This document shows positions 8,226-11,626 of a stretch of 11,626 bases of DNA, piece after piece. Source of the stretch: Thalassospiraceae bacterium. GTDB lineage: Bacteria > Pseudomonadota > Alphaproteobacteria > Rhodospirillales > Magnetovibrionaceae. A model generated the notes under the pieces. That model ran no database searches. It worked only from the letters and a program-made list of their open reading frames with translations, and was not told where the DNA came from. Every line of letters begins with the position of its first letter. Within the stretch, counting starts at the first letter, position 1. Where the stretch lies: contig DAOWFT010000088.1 of NCBI GenBank assembly GCA_030637845.1, positions 1-11,626 on the forward strand, written 5' to 3'. Made by a program: the position numbers and the translations under genes.

Positions 8226-8855
8226 TTAATGAACCATTTGCCCAGTGGCCATTCCTAGGTGATGGGGCTGGTGATGGGCCCCGGTGGTCATAATGCCATA
8301 AAACCCTAGGCCCCTGATACGGGCCTGCTCGGATGGATCATCTGCTGTGACCGTCAGGCGCATGCCATTATCTATGCCTTCTACGGCTACTTTCCAATTA
8401 GGAATATGGGCAAGCTGGGCCGAATGCGGTTTTATCATGTTTATTATGGCGTCATAGGTGCGGCCACGCCCGGTAACATCAATGATAATTCCGCCCGGAA
8501 TATTTTTTTGCGCAGCGCTTGAAGTGGTCATAACCATATTCATATCAACCAGATGTTCGCGTAACGCCGAGATATCAACCTTGGCCCAGTCTGTATTGGG
8601 GTCTGCCTCTAATATGCCGACTATTTCCTTTATTGCGGTGAACGTATCCTGCCCGCCGCTTCTGGGCATTTTCATATGCCCAGACATTGATTTTTCATGA
8701 TGCATTTTTTTCATCATCTCGCCTGAATGGTTATATTTGGCACCATCTTTGTATGGGCAGTCTGCACCAAACTTAGGCTCGGCCATTGCCGGCTGAGCGA
8801 GAAACAAAGCACTGAGCGCTATTATAATCACACGTTTAATTTTTATCATGGACAT
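8226..8855 (-). CDS. Exported Met/His-rich protein, probably metal (copper) binding
   Basis: A 209-residue protein with a Sec signal peptide: basic KIKR, hydrophobic 9-20, likely cleavage after AMA at 23-25. It should therefore be periplasmic. Two clusters of soft-metal ligands bracket it. Residues 43-63 hold H43, M47, M48, M51, H52, H53, M57, H60, M61 and M63. Residues 194-209 hold H194, H195, H198, H199, M202, M207 and H209. Between them lies a conserved-looking core with ILEADPNTDWAKVDISALREHLVDMN at 81-106 and GRTYDAIINMIKPHS near 131-145. I recall similar proteins beside copper-handling genes and c-type cytochromes, but I do not know a named function. The ATG at 8855 has a good AAGGAG site 9 bases upstream. 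The cytochrome c gene is divergent from the same intergenic region. Confidence 0.85.
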   Translation of the reverse strand: MSMIKIKRVIIIALSALFLAQPAMAEPKFGADCPYKDGAKYNHSGEMMKKMHHEKSMSGHMKMPRSGGQDTFTAIKEIVGILEADPNTDWAKVDISALREHLVDMNMVMTTSSAAQKNIPGGIIIDVTGRGRTYDAIINMIKPHSAQLAHIPNWKVAVEGIDNGMRLTVTADDPSEQARIRGLGFYGIMTTGAHHQPHHLGMATGQMVH

Positions 8856-8976
8856 GGATAATTTCTCCTTGGGGTTTTTCCTAGGTCACGCCATGCAACA
8901 GGTCAATTTGACCTCATAACCGTGTAGGGTTTAGCTTGGTTAGGTAATGTAACCGTTAATGAATTGGGGTCAATAT
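8856..8976. promoter_or_regulatory. Divergent promoter region with a 15-base palindrome
   Basis: This 121-base gap lies between the exported Met/His-rich protein gene and the cytochrome c gene. It holds AGGTCAATTTGACCT at 8900-8914, a perfect 7-bp inverted repeat around one central base. Another AGGTCA lies at 8882-8887 as a direct repeat. For the leftward gene, TTGACC (inside the palindrome) with TAGGAA 17 bases further on could be a -35/-10 pair, so a bound protein would cover the -35. A weaker inverted repeat, GGTTA-N7-TAACC, is at 8938-8954, before the rightward gene. The binding protein is not identifiable from this window. No regulator gene is adjacent. Confidence 0.5.
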
Positions 8977-9420
8977 ATGATAGCGCGCTTTAATATCGCT
9001 GCATTAATTATTGTTATGGGGGCCTCGGTTAGCGCCTGTGGCGATGATGCCATTACTTCGGCTGATGCGTCAAACGAACGGGCGGTTGAAATTGGGGAAA
9101 GCGTTTACGCTGAAAATTGCGCCGCATGTCATGGCGCCAACCTTGAGGGCGAGTCTGGCTGGCAGGTAAAAAAATCTGATGGCACCCTGCCTGCCCCTCC
9201 ACACAATGACAGCGGCCATACATGGCATCACGATGACAAGCTTCTTTTTGGCTATACAAAATTAGGTGGGGCGGGGATGCTTCCAAAAAATATAAAGAGC
9301 GGAATGCCTGCATTCGGCGACACATTATCGGATGAAGAAATTTGGGCGGTTCTTTCATTTATTAAAAGCAAATGGTCAATCGAAGCTCAACAAAGACAGG
9401 CCAGCATGAATAGCCAATGA
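8977..9420 (+). CDS. Lipoprotein c-type cytochrome, single heme
   Basis: A 147-residue class I cytochrome c, probably a membrane-anchored periplasmic electron carrier. The N-terminus MIARFNIAALIIVMGASVSAC is a lipoprotein signal peptide with lipobox VSAC and lipidated Cys21. The heme site is CAACH at residues 48-52. The expected axial Met is M110 in SGMPAFGD, followed by the C-terminal helix LSDEEIWAVLSFIKSKW. An extra His-containing stretch PAPPHNDSGHTWHH (73-86) lies between them. I recall this segment from cytochromes found near copper genes. I chose the ATG at 8977 because the signal peptide starts there and GGGG lies 7 bases upstream; an in-frame ATG at 8959 would add six residues. The GGDEF gene follows after 13 bases. 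Confidence 0.92.
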   Translation: MIARFNIAALIIVMGASVSACGDDAITSADASNERAVEIGESVYAENCAACHGANLEGESGWQVKKSDGTLPAPPHNDSGHTWHHDDKLLFGYTKLGGAGMLPKNIKSGMPAFGDTLSDEEIWAVLSFIKSKWSIEAQQRQASMNSQ

Positions 9421-9433
9421 CGGTACAGAATAA

Positions 9434-10528
9434 ATGACACTTGAAAACGAAATAAACCAGGAAATCGCCCGCACCAGAGCAAATGCCCTTTATCAAAGTG
9501 GCATAATCGGGCTTATGGGCATTTCCGTTGCAATGGTTATTTTTGTTTCATTTGTCTGGAACGATGTTGAGCAAAACATTCTTTTGCCCTGGATCGGTGC
9601 ATTTGTTTTTATGCTTGTGTTTCGCATTTTTCTTATAATTAATTACAGAAAAAATGCAGAAATTGGAAAAATAGATTCCGCGACTACCAAAAAGTGGGAA
9701 AGCTGGTTCTATTATGCACTTGTAATTATGGGTGCGCTGTGGGCGTCAACCGCATTTTTTCCCTATAACGCGAATATTTTTCAAAATGTTCTTTTTGTTA
9801 CGCTAACCATGATTTCACTTAGCGGGGCAGCGATTGCGCTTTACAGCCATTCCTTCCGTTCGATGATAACGTATTTTTCCATTTCCATATTGCCGGTATC
9901 CATACGACTGATATCGCTGGATGAACGTCAGGCCTATCTCGTTGCTGCGGCAACCGGACTTTACTACATAATTATGCTGAAAATTATCCGCACGCTAAAT
10001 GTAACCCTGCTCGATAATATTCGTCTTAGTATTGTTAATCGCAATATGTCATTGCGTGACCCGCTTACCGGTCTCGGCAACCGACGGCGACTTGAGATTT
10101 TTGTTGAAAAACTAATTCCTATGTCATCCAGAAACAATCAACCGTTTTGCGTTCTTTTAATGGATCTCGATCATTTTAAAAAATATAACGACAGTCAGGG
10201 CCATCATGCCGGCGATGTTTTACTTTGCGCCGTTTCGGAAATAATTACCGATGAAGTAAGAAGCTCGGATCTGGCCATCCGCTTTGGTGGTGAAGAATTC
10301 CTCGTGCTTATGCCCGATACAAAAATTGATCAAGCATTTACAATCGCGCAACGAATAAGCACAGAAGTAATGGAAAGCACCGACATTACAATCAGCGGTG
10401 GGGTATCGCTACACATTCCCAGCGAAAATTTTGAAGACACCGTCCGCCGGGCCGATGCCGCACTTTATAAGGCAAAACGAAATGGCCGCGACCTTATTGA
10501 AATGGCCGACGATACCATTCTCAATTAA
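9434..10528 (+). CDS. Membrane-anchored diguanylate cyclase (GGDEF)
   Basis: A 364-residue inner-membrane protein predicted to make cyclic di-GMP from two GTP. About six hydrophobic segments (roughly 22-42, 52-70, 91-109, 117-137, 143-161 and 167-184) form an N-terminal membrane sensor of MASE-like layout that I cannot assign to a named type. The GGDEF domain runs from about 208 (DPLTGLGNRRRL) to 352. It has MDLDHFKKYND (243-253), the active-site signature GGEEF at 285-289 and the inhibitory I-site RSSD at 276-279, spaced as in PleD, so it is probably active and product-inhibited. There is no EAL domain. It starts 13 bases after the cytochrome c gene with a poor Shine-Dalgarno, suggesting co-transcription. 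Its stop lies in a 16-bp tandem repeat shared with the convergent GIY-YIG gene. Confidence 0.94.
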   Translation: MTLENEINQEIARTRANALYQSGIIGLMGISVAMVIFVSFVWNDVEQNILLPWIGAFVFMLVFRIFLIINYRKNAEIGKIDSATTKKWESWFYYALVIMGALWASTAFFPYNANIFQNVLFVTLTMISLSGAAIALYSHSFRSMITYFSISILPVSIRLISLDERQAYLVAAATGLYYIIMLKIIRTLNVTLLDNIRLSIVNRNMSLRDPLTGLGNRRRLEIFVEKLIPMSSRNNQPFCVLLMDLDHFKKYNDSQGHHAGDVLLCAVSEIITDEVRSSDLAIRFGGEEFLVLMPDTKIDQAFTIAQRISTEVMESTDITISGGVSLHIPSENFEDTVRRADAALYKAKRNGRDLIEMADDTILN

Positions 10529-10564
10529 ATGGGGGCTCAACTAAGTGGGGGCTCAACTAAATGG
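10520..10564. repeat. 16-bp tandem repeat spanning the convergent stops of the GGDEF and GIY-YIG genes
   Basis: Units at 10520-10535, 10536-10551 and a 13-base partial at 10552-10564 read CTCAAYTAARTGGGGG. Adjacent copies differ only by transitions. The TAA of the first unit is the GGDEF stop (10526-10528). The CTA of the partial third copy (10557-10559) is the GIY-YIG stop TAG on the other strand. The whole gap between the two genes is thus made of repeat. No hairpin is evident. The unit is not a multiple of three. Confidence 0.85.
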
Positions 10565-10814
10565 ACTGGATTACGCTTAGCAACATCTGTCTGGTTTTTC
10601 GTTCACGTTTTAAATGCCATTCCCGTTTCATCGCGTCGCTTTTGCTTGCAAACTTTTCCGCATACAGCAAAACCCAGCTGCGGCCCCGGGTCGATTTTGC
10701 CCCACGGCCTGAATTGTGCGCTTGCAGCCGTGCCGCCAGATCGTTTGTCCAACCAACGTAGGTGCGCGGGCCGCCCTTGCCATTGCTTCCCAGTACGTAA
10801 ACGAAATTGGGCAT
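10557..10814 (-). CDS. GIY-YIG domain protein (UPF0213/YhbQ-like)
   Basis: An 85-residue stand-alone GIY-YIG domain, a small nuclease-fold protein. From the ATG at 10814, the GIY-equivalent is FVYVL at 4-8 and the YIG-equivalent is TYVGWT at 18-23. The conserved arginine is R29 in LAARLQAHNSG, and the metal-binding glutamate is E65 in MKREWHLKR. A basic tail (KRERKTRQ) follows. The catalytic residues look intact, but the cellular substrate of this family is not established. An in-frame TTG at 10829 would add five residues, but the ATG has AGG six bases upstream, and that AGG overlaps the glmS stop (TAG-G). The gene begins 7 bases after glmS and is probably co-translated with it. The 3' end lies in the 16-bp tandem repeat. 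Confidence 0.88.
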   Translation of the reverse strand: MPNFVYVLGSNGKGGPRTYVGWTNDLAARLQAHNSGRGAKSTRGRSWVLLYAEKFASKSDAMKREWHLKRERKTRQMLLSVIQSI

Positions 10815-10821
10815 TGAAAGC

Positions 10822-11626
10822 CTATTCAACTGTTACCGATTTGGCCAGATTTCGAGGCTGGTCAACGTCTGTGCCTTTTATTACCGCGGTGTGATAAGCC
10901 AGAAGTTGCGCCGGAATGGCATATAAAATTGGTGCGACAAATGGGTTTACTGTCGGCAGCTCAACGGTGGCGGCTGCAAGTTTGCCCAGCTTTTCGCAGC
11001 CTTGTTTATCAGAAAGAAATATCACCCGCCCCCCGCGGGCGATTACTTCTTGCATATTGGATGCGGTTTTTTCAAATAATTCGTCGCTGGGGGCAATAAC
11101 AATAACCGGAACGTGTTCATCAATAAGGGCAATGGGGCCATGTTTCATTTCACCTGCCGGGTAGCCTTCGGCGTGAATGTAACTTATTTCCTTTAGCTTT
11201 AACGCCCCCTCCATCGCAATGGGAAAGCTGGTTGCCCGTCCCAAATACAAAACATCGCTGGCCTTGGCTATTTCTTGGGCCAGTTCCTTGAGGCGTTCAT
11301 CGTGGTTTAGCACCTCGGCGGCGCGCGATGGCACCTCGGTCAGCGCTTCCACCAGTTTGGCTTCGTTTTTACCATCCAACGTCCCGCGGGCACGGCCAAG
11401 GGCTATGGCAAAACAGGCAAGAACCACCAGCTGGGTGGTAAATGCCTTGGTTGAGGCAACGCCAACCTCGGGCCCGGCATAGGTTAATAGTGCGGTGTCC
11501 GATTCCCGTGCCATGGTGCTTTCATGGACGTTGACGACGGAAACAATTTTTTGTCCACCATTTTTGGCAAACCTTAGCGCCGCCAGCGTATCTGCGGTTT
11601 CGCCGGATTGCGAAACAAATACCGCC
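10822..11626 (-). CDS. glmS: Glutamine--fructose-6-phosphate aminotransferase, C-terminal part (cut by window edge)
   Basis: The C-terminal 268 residues of glucosamine-6-phosphate synthase, which makes glucosamine 6-phosphate from fructose 6-phosphate and glutamine for peptidoglycan and lipopolysaccharide. The visible part is the isomerase half. The first SIS domain shows VSQSGETADTLAAL near the window edge and PEVGVASTKAFTTQL. The second SIS domain contains YLGRATSFPIAMEGALKLKEIS and EGYPAGEMKHGPIALID. The C-terminal tail DQPRNLAKSVTVE matches the E. coli enzyme's ending and carries the catalytic-loop lysine. The glutaminase domain and the start lie beyond 11626. The stop TAG at 10824-10822 overlaps the ribosome-binding site of the GIY-YIG gene. 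Confidence 0.96.
   Translation of the reverse strand, partial: AVFVSQSGETADTLAALRFAKNGGQKIVSVVNVHESTMARESDTALLTYAGPEVGVASTKAFTTQLVVLACFAIALGRARGTLDGKNEAKLVEALTEVPSRAAEVLNHDERLKELAQEIAKASDVLYLGRATSFPIAMEGALKLKEISYIHAEGYPAGEMKHGPIALIDEHVPVIVIAPSDELFEKTASNMQEVIARGGRVIFLSDKQGCEKLGKLAAATVELPTVNPFVAPILYAIPAQLLAYHTAVIKGTDVDQPRNLAKSVTVE

Noticed and set aside
10520..10564. Bidirectional intrinsic terminator between the convergent GGDEF and GIY-YIG genes
   Set aside because: The repeat contains G/C runs but no inverted repeat followed by a T-run on either strand.
10529..10894. Plus-strand open frame of 121 codons after the GGDEF gene
   Set aside because: It is antisense to the GIY-YIG and glmS genes, both of which show clear family motifs. 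It starts inside the tandem repeat.

Overview
The window carries ordinary chromosomal genes of a mesophilic Gram-negative bacterium, most likely an alphaproteobacterium, possibly a marine Rhodospirillales-like lineage. The grounds are a class II DAHP synthase, a glutamine-dependent NAD+ synthase, an NADPH-type glutathione reductase and a HVGN-type GluRS lying together. From memory this neighbourhood (gor, class II DAHP synthase, NAD synthase, gltX) is familiar in that group. The taxon call is inference. I see no phage, transposon, CRISPR array or RNA gene.

Layout: (1) 1-1995, minus strand: nadE followed by the start of gltX, which is cut by the window edge. (2) 2113-3777, plus strand: two unrecognised soluble proteins that are diverged tandem paralogues. 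The second converges on the DAHP synthase gene, and the two stop-codon regions overlap by 9 bases. (3) 3769-8855, minus strand: a run transcribed as Met/His-rich exported protein, then gabD (succinate-semialdehyde dehydrogenase), gor, and the DAHP synthase. (4) 8977-10528, plus strand, divergent from that run: a lipoprotein c-type cytochrome, then a membrane-anchored GGDEF diguanylate cyclase. A 15-base palindrome lies in the divergent promoter region. (5) 10557-11626, minus strand: the C-terminal part of glmS, followed 7 bases later by a small GIY-YIG domain protein that converges on the cyclase gene.

The individual genes are mostly well-known families. The less ordinary layer is in the short intergenic gaps. 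Three gene ends (gabD, gor and the GGDEF gene) carry short tandem duplications of 27, 33 and 16 bp that start at the gene's own stop codon and are phased by TAA. The 27-bp and 33-bp units, which flank gor on both sides, can each fold into a hairpin with a 10-nt loop. In the 33-bp pair, two of the four differences between copies are exactly compensatory (a C-G pair becomes a T-A pair), which suggests the fold is maintained. The copies upstream of gor also resemble gor's own ribosome-binding site and start, and they hold a 22-codon mini-ORF that begins on the gabD stop codon (TAATG) and ends inside gor's Shine-Dalgarno region. The best candidates for something undescribed are this hairpin/RBS repeat family and the paralogous pair of unknown proteins.
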